From DATFDN01 sp963767645 (GTDB lineage: Bacteria; Pseudomonadota; Alphaproteobacteria; Acetobacterales; Acetobacteraceae): DNA of 64,000 nucleotides. Made by a program: the position numbers and the translations under genes. Shown here one piece after another: positions 8,929 to 17,662 of this stretch (position 1 is its first letter; every line of letters starts with the position of its first letter). The DNA lies in assembly GCA_963767645.1 (NCBI GenBank), contig CAVYEW010000004.1, positions 372,001-436,000 on the forward strand. The letters are read 5' to 3'. The notes under the pieces were generated by a model, which worked only from the letters and a program-made list of their open reading frames with translations, did no database searches and was not told the origin of the DNA.

Positions 8929-11019
8929 TTACTCCGCAGCAGCAGGCAGCGGCATCACCGCGGCCTCGGCGCGCATCCATACCGCGGTGTCGTGGAACAC
9001 CGCCCCGCCGATCGGGGGCGCGGGGTCGTCACTGGTCAGTGCGTTGATACCGATGCCGCCCTCGTAGTACTCGCTGGGCCAGACGCTCTCCACGACCACC
9101 ACGCCCGGCTGCGCGCCCTCGGCGATGCGCACATGCACCACCACCTCGCCCCGCGCGTTGCCGAGGCGCACCTTACCGCCCTCGGTCAAGCCGAGGCGCG
9201 CGGCATCCTCTGGGTGGACCAGCGCGGTCGGGCGGCCTTCCATGCGCCGGGAGCTTGGCATCTCGGTGAAGCTCGTATTGAGGAACCGCCGCGCCGGCGA
9301 GGTCATCATCCGGAACGGACAATCCGCACGCGATTCGTCGATGATCGCGAAATGGTCGGGCAGGCGCGGCATCCTGGCATGATCGGGACCAATACTCGCC
9401 CAGTCGGGCGCGAAGCGGAATCGTCCGCCCTTATGCGGGAAGCCGTTCAGGAAATGCTGCTCGGCAAAGGGAAGCTGCGCATCGACCCAGCGCCGCTCCA
9501 GCACCGTCGCCGCGTCCGGCCAGCCGGAGGCGCGCAAGGTGGCGTCGATGATCTCCCAGGCGGTCATCTCGAAGCCCCGGTGCCTGGCGCCGAGACGATG
9601 GGCCAGCGCACAGATCACCTCGTGGTTCGACCAGCACTCGCCGGGCGGGTCGATCAGCTTCGGCCCGATCTGGATATGGCTGTGCCCGCCGGCCTGGTAG
9701 ATGTCGTCGTGCTCCATGAACATCGTCGCCGGCAGCACTATATCGGCCCAGCGCGCGGTCTCGGTCATGAACTGCTCGTGGACGCAGACGAACAGATCCT
9801 CGCGCGCGAAGCCGCGGCGGACGCGGTTGCTGTCGGGGCAGACCGTCAGCGGGTTCTGGTTCTGGATGAACAGCGCATGCACCTGCGGCCCGTCGCCGAG
9901 TTCGCGCCGATCGCCGGTCAGCACGGAGCCGATGCGGCTCATGTCCATCTCGCGGATCGACAGGTCGCGTACGTCCAGGCCCTCGATCAGCGTCTTGTCC
10001 CAGTGATAGATGCTGCGGTTGCTCCACAGCGCCCCGCCGCCCTCATGGGGCCAGGTGCCGGCGACGGTGGGCAGGCAGGTGACGGCGTGCAGGTTGGCCG
10101 CGCCGTTGCGCGAGCGGGAGAAGCCGTAGCCGAGGCGAATGTAGCTGCGCTTGGTCGAGCCATAGAGCCGCCCGAAGGCCTCGATCTGCTCGACCGGCAG
10201 CCCGGTGATCGAGGACGCCCAATCCGGCCCGCGCGAGGCCAGATGCGCCTCCAGCAAGTCGGGACAGTCGGCGTGGGTTGCCATGTAGGCGCGGTCCGCC
10301 CAGCCGTCGCGGAAGGCGATGTGCATGAGCGCGCAGGCGAGCGCGCCGTCGGTGCCGGGGCGTGGCGCGAGATGCATGTCGGCCACCGCGGCGGTGCCGC
10401 TGCGGTAGGGATCGACCACGACCAGCTTGGCCCCGTGCTGCTTGCGGGCACGCGCCACATGGGTCATCACGTTGACTTGGGTGGCGACCGGATTGCCGCC
10501 CCAGACCACGATCAGGTCGGATTTCGCCATCTCGCGCGGATCGGGCCCGCGATAGCCGCCGACCCCGGCGAACCAGCCGGCCTCGCAGATCGAGGTGCAG
10601 ATCGTCAGGCGCTGACGCGAGTATTTCATCGCATGGCGCAGGCGGTGAATGCCGTCGCGCTGCACCAGCCCCATAGTGCCGGCATAGTAGAACGGCCAGA
10701 CCGCCTCCGTGCCATACCGGGCGGCGACATCGGTCAGCGCCGCAGCGGTGCGGTCGAGCGCCTCGTCCCAGCCGATCTCCCGGAACTGCCCGGACCCTTT
10801 CGGCCCGGTGCGCAGCAGCGGATGGAGGAGGCGGTCGGGATGATGGATGCGCTCGGCATAGCGCGCGACTTTCGCGCAGATGACGCCGGCGGTGTAGCTG
10901 TTCGCACCCGCGCCCCGCACCGCGCCGATACGGCGTCCGTCCAGCACCTCCACCTCCAGGGCGCAGGTGGAGGGGCAGTCGTGCGGGCAGACGGAGCTGC
11001 GGATTTCGGCATTCGGCAT
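8929..11019 (-). CDS. Molybdopterin-dependent oxidoreductase (DMSO reductase superfamily)
   Basis: 696-residue cytoplasmic-type molybdoenzyme. An N-terminal CPHDCPSTC plus a later Cys (in TAGVICAKVARY) supplies a [4Fe-4S] cluster site. Core motifs VVWGGNPVATQ, VVVDPYRSGTA and RPGTDGALACALMHI are molybdopterin contacts. The C-terminal molybdopterin-dinucleotide-binding barrel (SFTEMPSSRR, LVHPEDAARLGL, GNARGEVVVHV) is complete. No Tat signal precedes the cluster. No partner electron-transfer subunits lie nearby, so it resembles the stand-alone formate-dehydrogenase or assimilatory-type group. The electron partner and substrate are unknown. It converges on the TRAP operon and diverges from the Na/Pi transporter. 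Confidence 0.87.
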   Translation of the reverse strand: MPNAEIRSSVCPHDCPSTCALEVEVLDGRRIGAVRGAGANSYTAGVICAKVARYAERIHHPDRLLHPLLRTGPKGSGQFREIGWDEALDRTAAALTDVAARYGTEAVWPFYYAGTMGLVQRDGIHRLRHAMKYSRQRLTICTSICEAGWFAGVGGYRGPDPREMAKSDLIVVWGGNPVATQVNVMTHVARARKQHGAKLVVVDPYRSGTAAVADMHLAPRPGTDGALACALMHIAFRDGWADRAYMATHADCPDLLEAHLASRGPDWASSITGLPVEQIEAFGRLYGSTKRSYIRLGYGFSRSRNGAANLHAVTCLPTVAGTWPHEGGGALWSNRSIYHWDKTLIEGLDVRDLSIREMDMSRIGSVLTGDRRELGDGPQVHALFIQNQNPLTVCPDSNRVRRGFAREDLFVCVHEQFMTETARWADIVLPATMFMEHDDIYQAGGHSHIQIGPKLIDPPGECWSNHEVICALAHRLGARHRGFEMTAWEIIDATLRASGWPDAATVLERRWVDAQLPFAEQHFLNGFPHKGGRFRFAPDWASIGPDHARMPRLPDHFAIIDESRADCPFRMMTSPARRFLNTSFTEMPSSRRMEGRPTALVHPEDAARLGLTEGGKVRLGNARGEVVVHVRIAEGAQPGVVVVESVWPSEYYEGGIGINALTSDDPAPPIGGAVFHDTAVWMRAEAAVMPLPAAAE

Positions 11020-11147
11020 CGCGCGAACCTAGCGGGAACGGGGTCGATCGCAAAGCGCGACGGGCATAGCAGAGAACCGGTCGGGAATCGGCGCCGTTCC
11101 TATATGAGTCTCCTTAAGCACGTATCTCGTCATGCGAGGGCTCGCCC

Positions 11148-12806
11148 ATGGCTCTTCCGCTGACCCTGCTCGATCTCGCCGGCTCGGTCGCCCTGCTGCT
11201 GTGGGGCGTGCGCATGGTGCAGACGGGGGTGCAGCGGGCGTTCGGCGCCCGGCTGCGCGGCTTTCTCTCCGTCGCCCTGCGCAACCGCCTCACCGCCTTC
11301 CTGGCCGGAATCGGTGTGACCGCCGTCCTGCAGAGCAGCACGGCAACGGGATTGATGATCACCGGTTTCGCGGCAAGCGGACTGGTGGACCTGGTGCCGG
11401 CGCTCGCGGTCATGCTGGGCGCCAATGTGGGCACCACGCTCATCGTGCAGGTGCTCTCGTTCGATGTCGCCGCCGCGGCACCCGGGCTGATCCTCCTCGG
11501 CGTGCTCGCGTTCCGACGCGCCAGCGCCGGCCCGCACGATTTCGGCCGCGTGCTGATCGGCCTCGGGCTGATGCTGATGGCGCTTCGCCAATTGTTGGAT
11601 CTGGTCACGCGCTACGGGGACATGCCGAGCCTTCGCCTGCTGCTGGGCGTGATCGCGACCCAGCCGGTGCTGGACGTGGTGCTCGCCGCCGGCCTCACCT
11701 GGGCCGCGCACTCCTCGGTCGCCGTCGTACTCCTGGTCATGTCCCTCGCCGCCAAGGGCGTGGTTCCCCCCGATGTGGCCTTCGCCTTCGTGCTGGGAGC
11801 GAACCTCGGCACCGCGATCAACCCGGTGCTGGAGGGCGCCCCAGGAAACGATCCCGTGGTCAGACGGCTGCCCCTCGGCAACCTGCTCGGCCGGGCGGTG
11901 GGCGTCGTCGCCGCGCTCGCACTGCTCGACCCGCTCGGGCGCCTGATGCTCGCCGCCGAGCCGGACGCCGCGCGCGCCGTCGCCGACTTCCATACGCTGT
12001 TCAACCTCGCGCTCGCCGTCATCTTTCTGCCGCTTCTGCCCGCCTGGGCGGCCCTGCTGCGGCGCCTGCTGCCGGCCCGCGTGGACCCGGCCGACCCGTC
12101 GCGGCCCCGCTATCTCGACCCGGCGGCGCGCGAGATACCGGCCGTCGCGCTCGGCGGGGCCGCACGCGAGGCGCTGCGGCTCGCGGACGTGCTGGACGCC
12201 ATGCTCACCGGGCTGAGAGATAGCTGGGAGCGCGCGGACCGGCGGCGCATCACCGAGACCAAGCGCCTCGACGACGTGCTCGACGGGCTGAACACCGCGA
12301 TCCGGGCCTACCTGATCTCACTCGACCCGGAAGCCATGACCGACGCCGATCACCGCCGCGCGGCGCAGGTGCTGGCCTTCGCCACCAACATGGAGCACGC
12401 GGGAGACGTCGTGGACCGCGACCTGCTCGGGCTCGCCGCCAAGGGCATCAAGCGTGGGGTCGTCTTCTCGGGCGCGGAGCGGAGCGAGTTGCTCGGCGCC
12501 GTGGACCGGCTGCTCGCCAACCTACACACCGCCGCCTCGCTGTTCGTGACCGAGGATGCGCGCGCCGCGCGGCTGCTCGCTGCCGAGAAGGAAGTGTTCC
12601 GCGACATGGAGGCGCGGGCCACGATGGCCTATTTCGAGCGCCTGCGCGCCGAGCCACGGGCAGCCGGCACCGGCTCGCTCCACCTCGACGCATTGCGCGA
12701 CCTCAAGCGCGTAAACGCGCATCTGGTCGCCGCTGCGGCCTACCCGGTCCTGGAGGGAAAGGGCGAGCTGCTGCGAAGCCGGCTGCGCCAGGACGAGGCC
12801 GGCTAG
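11148..12806 (+). CDS. Na+/phosphate cotransporter family protein with PhoU-like domain
   Basis: 552-residue membrane protein of the NptA/PNaS family. Two inverted Na/Pi repeats are visible: TAVLQSSTATGLMITGF in the first and AHSSVAVVLLVMSLA in the second, each with the QSS or HSS signature. After the last helix (~residue 310) a PhoU-like helical domain runs to the end, as in YjbB-type proteins. It probably exports or imports phosphate with sodium. The last four bases overlap the convergent gene's stop. Confidence 0.88.
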   Translation: MALPLTLLDLAGSVALLLWGVRMVQTGVQRAFGARLRGFLSVALRNRLTAFLAGIGVTAVLQSSTATGLMITGFAASGLVDLVPALAVMLGANVGTTLIVQVLSFDVAAAAPGLILLGVLAFRRASAGPHDFGRVLIGLGLMLMALRQLLDLVTRYGDMPSLRLLLGVIATQPVLDVVLAAGLTWAAHSSVAVVLLVMSLAAKGVVPPDVAFAFVLGANLGTAINPVLEGAPGNDPVVRRLPLGNLLGRAVGVVAALALLDPLGRLMLAAEPDAARAVADFHTLFNLALAVIFLPLLPAWAALLRRLLPARVDPADPSRPRYLDPAAREIPAVALGGAAREALRLADVLDAMLTGLRDSWERADRRRITETKRLDDVLDGLNTAIRAYLISLDPEAMTDADHRRAAQVLAFATNMEHAGDVVDRDLLGLAAKGIKRGVVFSGAERSELLGAVDRLLANLHTAASLFVTEDARAARLLAAEKEVFRDMEARATMAYFERLRAEPRAAGTGSLHLDALRDLKRVNAHLVAAAAYPVLEGKGELLRSRLRQDEAG

Positions 12807-13258
12807 GCCGCGTGCTCCGAATTCATGTCCAGCGCCCGAGTCGCGAGCGCCACGGTCCGCGGGATCGGCTTTTCGCCCTGTTCGTAGTAGGCGACCATGC
12901 GGCGGCTGAGCCCGAGTGCCTTCGCCGCCTCGTCGAGCGTGTACGCTTTCCGGTCCCGCCAGGCACGGAACGCTTCCGCCGTCATTGCCTTGCCGGACTG
13001 CTCCTGTGCCAGCCGCCATAGCGTATCCGCGGCCATATCGATCTCGTCGGTCCAGACCACGTCCGTCCCGTGCTCTCCCACCCGGACTCGCGCGAACAGT
13101 GCTCGATCCTCACGCAACGGCCTAAAGACGCGAAAAGCACCAATCAGGCCGGAAACATCCACCAAGTTCTCGCCCCCTTGCTCCCAACGCACCCGCAGGG
13201 TCAGCGGCCTCTCGCCCGGTGTGATGGCAGCAATTCGCGGCAATGTCCGCTTCGGCAT
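12803..13258 (-). CDS. DUF2442 plus XRE helix-turn-helix protein (antitoxin-like)
   Basis: The ~151-residue protein starts with a DUF2442 domain (LTLRVRWEQGGENLVDVSGL ... WTDEIDMAADTLWRLA) and ends with an XRE-type helix-turn-helix (YTLDEAAKALGLSRRMVAYYEQG). DUF2442 proteins usually sit beside DUF4160 proteins, as here, in a layout that looks like a toxin-antitoxin pair; the activity is not established. ATG 13258 is chosen because GAGGAG lies six bases upstream. ATG 13276 is an alternative that would give the classic ATGA overlap with the upstream stop. Confidence 0.82.
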   Translation of the reverse strand: MPKRTLPRIAAITPGERPLTLRVRWEQGGENLVDVSGLIGAFRVFRPLREDRALFARVRVGEHGTDVVWTDEIDMAADTLWRLAQEQSGKAMTAEAFRAWRDRKAYTLDEAAKALGLSRRMVAYYEQGEKPIPRTVALATRALDMNSEHAA

Positions 13259-13272
13259 GGTATGCTCCTCAG

Positions 13273-13506
13273 TCATTCGCGTTCATTCAACTCGACCCAT
13301 TCCGAGGCCAAGAACGCGGTGTGTGCAGCCGCCCATTCCAGTGCCTTCGCGACCTGAGCTGGACGGGCGTTGCCGGCGATCACTGCAAGGTCGGCAATCC
13401 GCACCAGGATCTCGAAGTCCGGCCCGACGACGTGGAAATGGGGAGGGCGGTGGTCGTCGGCATACATCCGCAAGCTCACCGTGCCGAAGCGCTGCAAGGT
13501 CGGCAT
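13273..13506 (-). CDS. DUF4160 protein, first gene of a TA-like pair
   Basis: 77-residue protein with the DUF4160 signature (VSLRMYADDHRPPHFHV, then a C-terminal helix ending FLASEWVELN). Its stop overlaps the next possible start (ATGA), so it is translationally coupled to the DUF2442/HTH gene. The biochemical role is unknown; toxin is a guess from gene order. A perfect 7-bp-arm inverted repeat about 20 bases upstream could be the operator for the partner's HTH. Confidence 0.8.
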   Translation of the reverse strand: MPTLQRFGTVSLRMYADDHRPPHFHVVGPDFEILVRIADLAVIAGNARPAQVAKALEWAAAHTAFLASEWVELNERE

Positions 13507-13526
13507 CAGCTAGCTCACATTTTGCG

Positions 13527-13541
13527 GTGCAATCATTGCAC
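13527..13541. promoter_or_regulatory. Palindrome upstream of the DUF4160-DUF2442 pair, candidate operator
   Basis: GTGCAATCATTGCAC is a perfect inverted repeat (7-bp arms, one central base) 21 bp before the DUF4160 start. An autoregulatory site for the HTH domain of the second gene is the natural reading, but it is inference. Confidence 0.45.
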
Positions 13542-13647
13542 TTCAAGCGGGTCGCGACAAGCAGCGACCTTTACCGGTCCGAACTTTTTTTTCCGGCCCG
13601 AACCTTGCGATCGGCGATAACAAGGCGACAGCTCGCAGGCGATCCCC

Positions 13648-15444
13648 ATGCCCACGGTCATGGCCCCGATGCGCGACGGCATCCGCCTCGCCACCGACCT
13701 CCACCTCCCGGACGGCGCCGGCCCGTTCCCGGTCATCCTGGAGCGCACGCCCTATGGGCGGCACCTGCCCAGCCGCAGCGAGATCACCGCCGCCGACCGC
13801 ACCCCCATCAGCCGCGCCGGGCTGGCGGCCTATTTCACCGCGCACGGCTACGCCGTCGCCTTCCAGGACACGCGCGGGCGCTACGGATCGGAGGGGCGCT
13901 TCGTCAAATACCTCTCGGACGGGGAGGACGGTTTCGACACCTGCGCCTGGCTGCGCTCGCAGCCCTGGTGCGACGGGCGCATCTGCACGATGGGGCTGTC
14001 CTATGCCGCGCACACCCAGGCCGCGCTCGGCTGTCTCGATCCGCCGGGGCTGGTCGCACAGGTGCTCGATTGCGGCGGGTTCGCCAATGCCTGGCAGGCG
14101 GGCATCCGCCAGTCCGGCGCGTTCGAGATGAAGCAGGCCACCTGGGCCTTCAACAACGCGCTGGTCTCGCCGGAGGCCGAGGCAGACCCGGTGATGAAGG
14201 CGGCGCTGCAGGCCGAGGACATACGCGCCTGGTTCACCCGCCTGCCCTGGAAGCCGGGCCACTCGCCGCTGCGCCACCATCCGGACTACGAGGCCTATCT
14301 CTTCGAGCAGTGGCGGCATGGCGCGGACGATGCCTTCTGGCATCAGCTTGGCATCCGCGCGGAGGCTTGGCACGACCGCTACAGCCGCGCCGCCTGCGTC
14401 CATATGTCGTCCTGGTGGGACCCCTATCCGCTGACCGCTAGCGGCAACTACATGGGGCTCAAGGGCCGCGGGCCGCAACGGCTGATCCTGGGGCCCTGGA
14501 CGCATGGCGACCGCAGCGAGCGCGTGTTCGGCGACGTCGATTTCGGCCCCGACGCGCCGATCGATGCCTGGGCCGGCGACTGGCGCCTCTACCGGCTGCG
14601 CTTCTTCGATCACGTCGTGAAGGGCGCGGCGCTCGATGAACCGGCGGTGCGGGTCTTCGTCATGGGCGGCGGCAGCGGCAAGCGGACGCAATCAGGCCAT
14701 CTCGACCACGGCGGGCGCTGGATCGAGGCGGCGGACTGGCCGGTGCCGGGCACCGAGTTCGTACCGTACCACCTGCACGGCGACGGACGCCTCGACCCGG
14801 CAATGCCGGTCGCCGACACGGCGCCGTTGTCCTACGATTTCGACCCGCGCCGCCCGGTCCCCACGATCGGCGGCGCGATGAGCAGCCTGGAGCCGGTGGC
14901 GCGCGCCGGGGCGTGGGATCAGGTGGAGGGACCGGCCTTCTTCGGCTGCGCGCCGCCCTACCTGCCGCTCGCCTCGCGTCCCGACGTGCTGGTGTTCCAG
15001 ACCGCTCCCTTGCGCCGGCCCCTGCAGGTCGTAGGGCCAGTGGAAGCCGAGCTGTTCGTGGCCACCGACGGCCCGGACACCGACTTCACCGCCAAGCTGA
15101 TCGACGTCCATCCTCCCTCGGCCGACTATCCGCGCGGCTACGCGATGCTGCTGACCGACGGCATCCTGCGCCTGCGCTATGCGGAGGACCCGGCGGCCCC
15201 GCGCCTGCGCCGGCCCGGCGAGGTGGTGCGCGCGCGGATCACCCTGTTCCCCACCGCCAACCTGTTCCTGCCCGGCCACCGCCTGCGGCTCGACATCTCC
15301 TCCAGCAACTTCCCGAAATTCGACGTGAACCCGAATACCGGCGAACCCGAAGGGCAGGCGCGGCGCGCACGAAACGCGGTCAACACGGTGTTCGTCGATG
15401 CCGGCCGGCCGAGCCGGGTGGTGCTGCCGGTGCTGGCGCCCTAA
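13648..15444 (+). CDS. CocE/NonD-family alpha/beta hydrolase (peptidase S15)
   Basis: 598-residue hydrolase. The nucleophile Ser118 sits in GLSYAA, the family's GxSYxA elbow. The early part has AFQDTRGRYGSEG, typical of CocE and X-Pro dipeptidyl peptidases. The C-terminal jelly-roll domain (PLQVVGPVEAELFVATDGPDT, RLDISSSNFPKFDVNPNTG) is intact. Substrates in the family range from cocaine esters to cephalosporin esters and X-Pro peptides, so the substrate cannot be assigned. It stands alone 141 bp downstream of a divergent TA-like operon. Confidence 0.9.
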   Translation: MPTVMAPMRDGIRLATDLHLPDGAGPFPVILERTPYGRHLPSRSEITAADRTPISRAGLAAYFTAHGYAVAFQDTRGRYGSEGRFVKYLSDGEDGFDTCAWLRSQPWCDGRICTMGLSYAAHTQAALGCLDPPGLVAQVLDCGGFANAWQAGIRQSGAFEMKQATWAFNNALVSPEAEADPVMKAALQAEDIRAWFTRLPWKPGHSPLRHHPDYEAYLFEQWRHGADDAFWHQLGIRAEAWHDRYSRAACVHMSSWWDPYPLTASGNYMGLKGRGPQRLILGPWTHGDRSERVFGDVDFGPDAPIDAWAGDWRLYRLRFFDHVVKGAALDEPAVRVFVMGGGSGKRTQSGHLDHGGRWIEAADWPVPGTEFVPYHLHGDGRLDPAMPVADTAPLSYDFDPRRPVPTIGGAMSSLEPVARAGAWDQVEGPAFFGCAPPYLPLASRPDVLVFQTAPLRRPLQVVGPVEAELFVATDGPDTDFTAKLIDVHPPSADYPRGYAMLLTDGILRLRYAEDPAAPRLRRPGEVVRARITLFPTANLFLPGHRLRLDISSSNFPKFDVNPNTGEPEGQARRARNAVNTVFVDAGRPSRVVLPVLAP

Positions 15445-15455
15445 ATCCTGCATCA

Positions 15456-16181
15456 ATGACAGCGATCCTGACCGACCTCGTTCCCGCCCCGGCCGCCGTG
15501 CCGGCCGGCCGCCGCGTCTATGCCGTCGGCGACATCCACGGCTGCCTGACCCAGTTGATCGCGCTGCACAAGGCGATCGAGGCCGACCTCGCCGCCCGCC
15601 CGGTCGCCGCGCCCTTGCTCGTCCATATCGGCGACTACGTGGACCGTGGGCCGGACACCGCCGGCGTGGTCGAGCGCCTCCGGCACGGGCCGCCGATCGC
15701 CGGGCTGCCGACGGTGAACCTGAAGGGGAACCACGAGCAGACCATGATCGAAGCCCTGGCCGGCGAGCGCGCCGCCGGGACCGATTGGCTGTTCCACGGC
15801 GGCAAGCCCGCCCTGGCGAGCTACGGAATCGACCCGGACGGCCCGCGCGAGGCCTGGCGCGCGGCGGTGCCGGAGGCGCATCTCGCCTTCCTCAACGGGC
15901 TGACGATGATGCACCGCGAGGGCGGCTATCTGTTCGTCCATGCCGGCATCCGACCGGGGATCAGGCTGGAGGAGCAGGCGCCCGAGGACCTGCTGCGCAT
16001 TCGCCAGCCGTTCCTGTTCACCGAGCAGAATTTGGGCGCGGTGGTGGTCCACGGCCATACACCCGTGAAAACGCCGGTGGTGCGGGCGAATCGTATCGGA
16101 ATCGACACCGGTGCGGTATTTGGCGGCCGCCTGACCTGCCTCGTGCTGGAAGGCGCGACGCTGGGGTTCCTCGCCGCCTGA
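15456..16181 (+). CDS. PPP-family metallophosphatase (serine/threonine phosphatase-like)
   Basis: 241-residue calcineurin-like phosphoesterase with the dinuclear-metal motifs in order: GDIHG (Asp26, His28), GDYVDRG (Asp60-Arg64), GNHE (Asn92, His93), VHAGIRPG and VHGHTP. This is the PrpA/ApaH-like bacterial PPP class; protein phosphatase or diadenosine tetraphosphatase activity are both possible. The ATG lies 11 bases after the upstream hydrolase stop. Confidence 0.87.
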   Translation: MTAILTDLVPAPAAVPAGRRVYAVGDIHGCLTQLIALHKAIEADLAARPVAAPLLVHIGDYVDRGPDTAGVVERLRHGPPIAGLPTVNLKGNHEQTMIEALAGERAAGTDWLFHGGKPALASYGIDPDGPREAWRAAVPEAHLAFLNGLTMMHREGGYLFVHAGIRPGIRLEEQAPEDLLRIRQPFLFTEQNLGAVVVHGHTPVKTPVVRANRIGIDTGAVFGGRLTCLVLEGATLGFLAA

Positions 16182-16208
16182 CGCAAACCCGCCAAGGACT
16201 TCGATCCA

Positions 16209-17171
16209 GTGACCAGCCTTGCCAAGCTGCACGCCGAGATGCCGGCCGCCAGCCCGGCCCCCGCCGCCCCGCCCCGCGGCATCGTGGCGCGGGAGCGGGC
16301 AATGTTCGGCGTGCTGTGCTTCGTCTGGGGCACCACCTGGCTGGCCATGAAGGTGGGCATTGCCACGGTGCCGCCGGGCTTCTTCGCCGGCACGCGCTGG
16401 ACCCTCGCCGGCCTCGTTCTGTTGCTGGCGCGCGCACTGAGCGGCCATACCTTGCACGTGCCATTCCGGCTGCGGACGCGGCTGGTGCTGTGCTCGGTCC
16501 TGATGGTCTCGCTGAACCAGGTGATCCAGCTCTACGGGCTGCGGCACATCAGCGCCGGCCTGGCGGCGGTGCTCAGCTCCGCCCTGACCCCGATCGGCCT
16601 GCTCGGCTTCGCCGTGGCGTTGCGCCAGGAGCAGTTCCGCTGGCGCCAGGTCGGCGCCGTCGCGCTCGGCGTGGCGGGCATCCTCGTCCTGTTCGGGCCG
16701 AAGGCGCTGAAGGGCGAGCTGGACTGGATGGAGGTGCTGGGCGCGCTGGCGGTGGTGGTCAGCACTCTCAGCTACGCCGCCGGCTCGGTGCTGGCCCGCC
16801 CGATGATGCGGACCATGCCGCCGGCGCATGTCGCGGCGATGACCAACTTCATCGGCGGCGGTCTCCTCCTGGTCGGTTCGCTGGCGTTCGAGCCAGGGGC
16901 GCTGGCCGCCACGACCGGGAACTGGGGCTGGCCGGCGTTCCTCGCCTGGCTCTACCTGCTGCTGCCGGGCTCCCTCGGCGCCACGGTGATCTACTTCCTG
17001 CTGGTGCGCGACTGGGGCGCGAGCCGCGCCGGCACCTACGCTTTCATCTCACCGGTGATCGCCGTGGCGATCGGGTGCGCCTGGTTCGGCGAGCGGGTCG
17101 GCGTAGCGGATGTGCTCGGCATGATCCTGATGCTGGGGGCGGCCGGGATGGTGCTGCGGATCAAGCGGTAG
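16209..17171 (+). CDS. EamA/DMT-superfamily transporter
   Basis: 320-residue inner-membrane protein with ten predicted helices in two EamA repeats. The first begins FGVLCFVWGTTWLAMKVGIA and the second starts near residue 180, after an AVVVSTLSYAAGSVLAR segment. It is a likely drug or metabolite exporter with unknown substrate. The start is GTG 16209, preceded by a short leader after the phosphatase stop. The N-terminal 30 residues are Ala/Pro-rich and precede helix 1. Confidence 0.87.
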   Translation: MTSLAKLHAEMPAASPAPAAPPRGIVARERAMFGVLCFVWGTTWLAMKVGIATVPPGFFAGTRWTLAGLVLLLARALSGHTLHVPFRLRTRLVLCSVLMVSLNQVIQLYGLRHISAGLAAVLSSALTPIGLLGFAVALRQEQFRWRQVGAVALGVAGILVLFGPKALKGELDWMEVLGALAVVVSTLSYAAGSVLARPMMRTMPPAHVAAMTNFIGGGLLLVGSLAFEPGALAATTGNWGWPAFLAWLYLLLPGSLGATVIYFLLVRDWGASRAGTYAFISPVIAVAIGCAWFGERVGVADVLGMILMLGAAGMVLRIKR

Positions 17172-17178
17172 GGACTTT

Positions 17179-17658
17179 TCAGGGCCCACCCACCCGCTTC
17201 CAGTTCCCCGCCGCGTACCCCTGTGCATCGACCGCCTGCGCCTGCCGCTCGGGAACCGCCTGCGTTCCGTCGCAGCGCCACGCATAGACCGTTGCGTGCC
17301 CCGTTGCGAACATCGGAACCACGGAGGCATTCGGGTGCTCCCGGCACCACGCATCCCCGCCGGCGCTCGTTTTGCTGAGATCCGCCTTGCCGCAGTTCAG
17401 GTTCGCGCCGGTCATGCAGGCGAGCACCACGCCGTTGTCGCAGCGGACCACCGACTGCGCCGCCACCTCGGCGGGGGGCATGCGCGCGCCGAACGCGGCG
17501 GCGACTTGGCCCACCAGGGACCCGGGCGTAGGCAGCACCGTCTTGCCCATGCCGGGGCCGCGGCACTCCGTGGCCTGGTCGGCCGCGTGCGACGGCCCAG
17601 CAAATCCCAGCACAGCCAGCGAGCCCGCGAGCGCGGCGCGGATCACGGTCCGAGACAT
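17179..17658 (-). CDS. Hypothetical secreted protein
   Basis: 159 residues beginning MSRTVIRAALAGSLAVLGFAG with a clear Sec signal peptide and probable cleavage at SHA-A. The mature part has six to seven cysteines (ECRGPG, VRCDNG, LACMTGANLNCGK, WCREHP, WRCDG), suggesting disulfides in the periplasm. No domain was recognised. An earlier in-frame Met (17757) is rejected because it would read through the 3' end of the 2-hydroxyacid oxidase gene and bury the signal peptide. The start overlaps the true end of that gene closely, so the two may be cotranscribed. Confidence 0.65.
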   Translation of the reverse strand: MSRTVIRAALAGSLAVLGFAGPSHAADQATECRGPGMGKTVLPTPGSLVGQVAAAFGARMPPAEVAAQSVVRCDNGVVLACMTGANLNCGKADLSKTSAGGDAWCREHPNASVVPMFATGHATVYAWRCDGTQAVPERQAQAVDAQGYAAGNWKRVGGP

Positions 17659-17662
17659 GCCG

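Noticed and set aside
7458..9047. A 529-residue open frame overlapping the TRAP permease
   Set aside because: Arg-rich shadow of the DctM-coding frame without any family motif.
8992..11163. A 723-residue open frame antisense to the molybdopterin oxidoreductase
   Set aside because: High-GC shadow frame with His/Arg/Gly-rich nonsense composition. The opposite strand has all oxidoreductase motifs.
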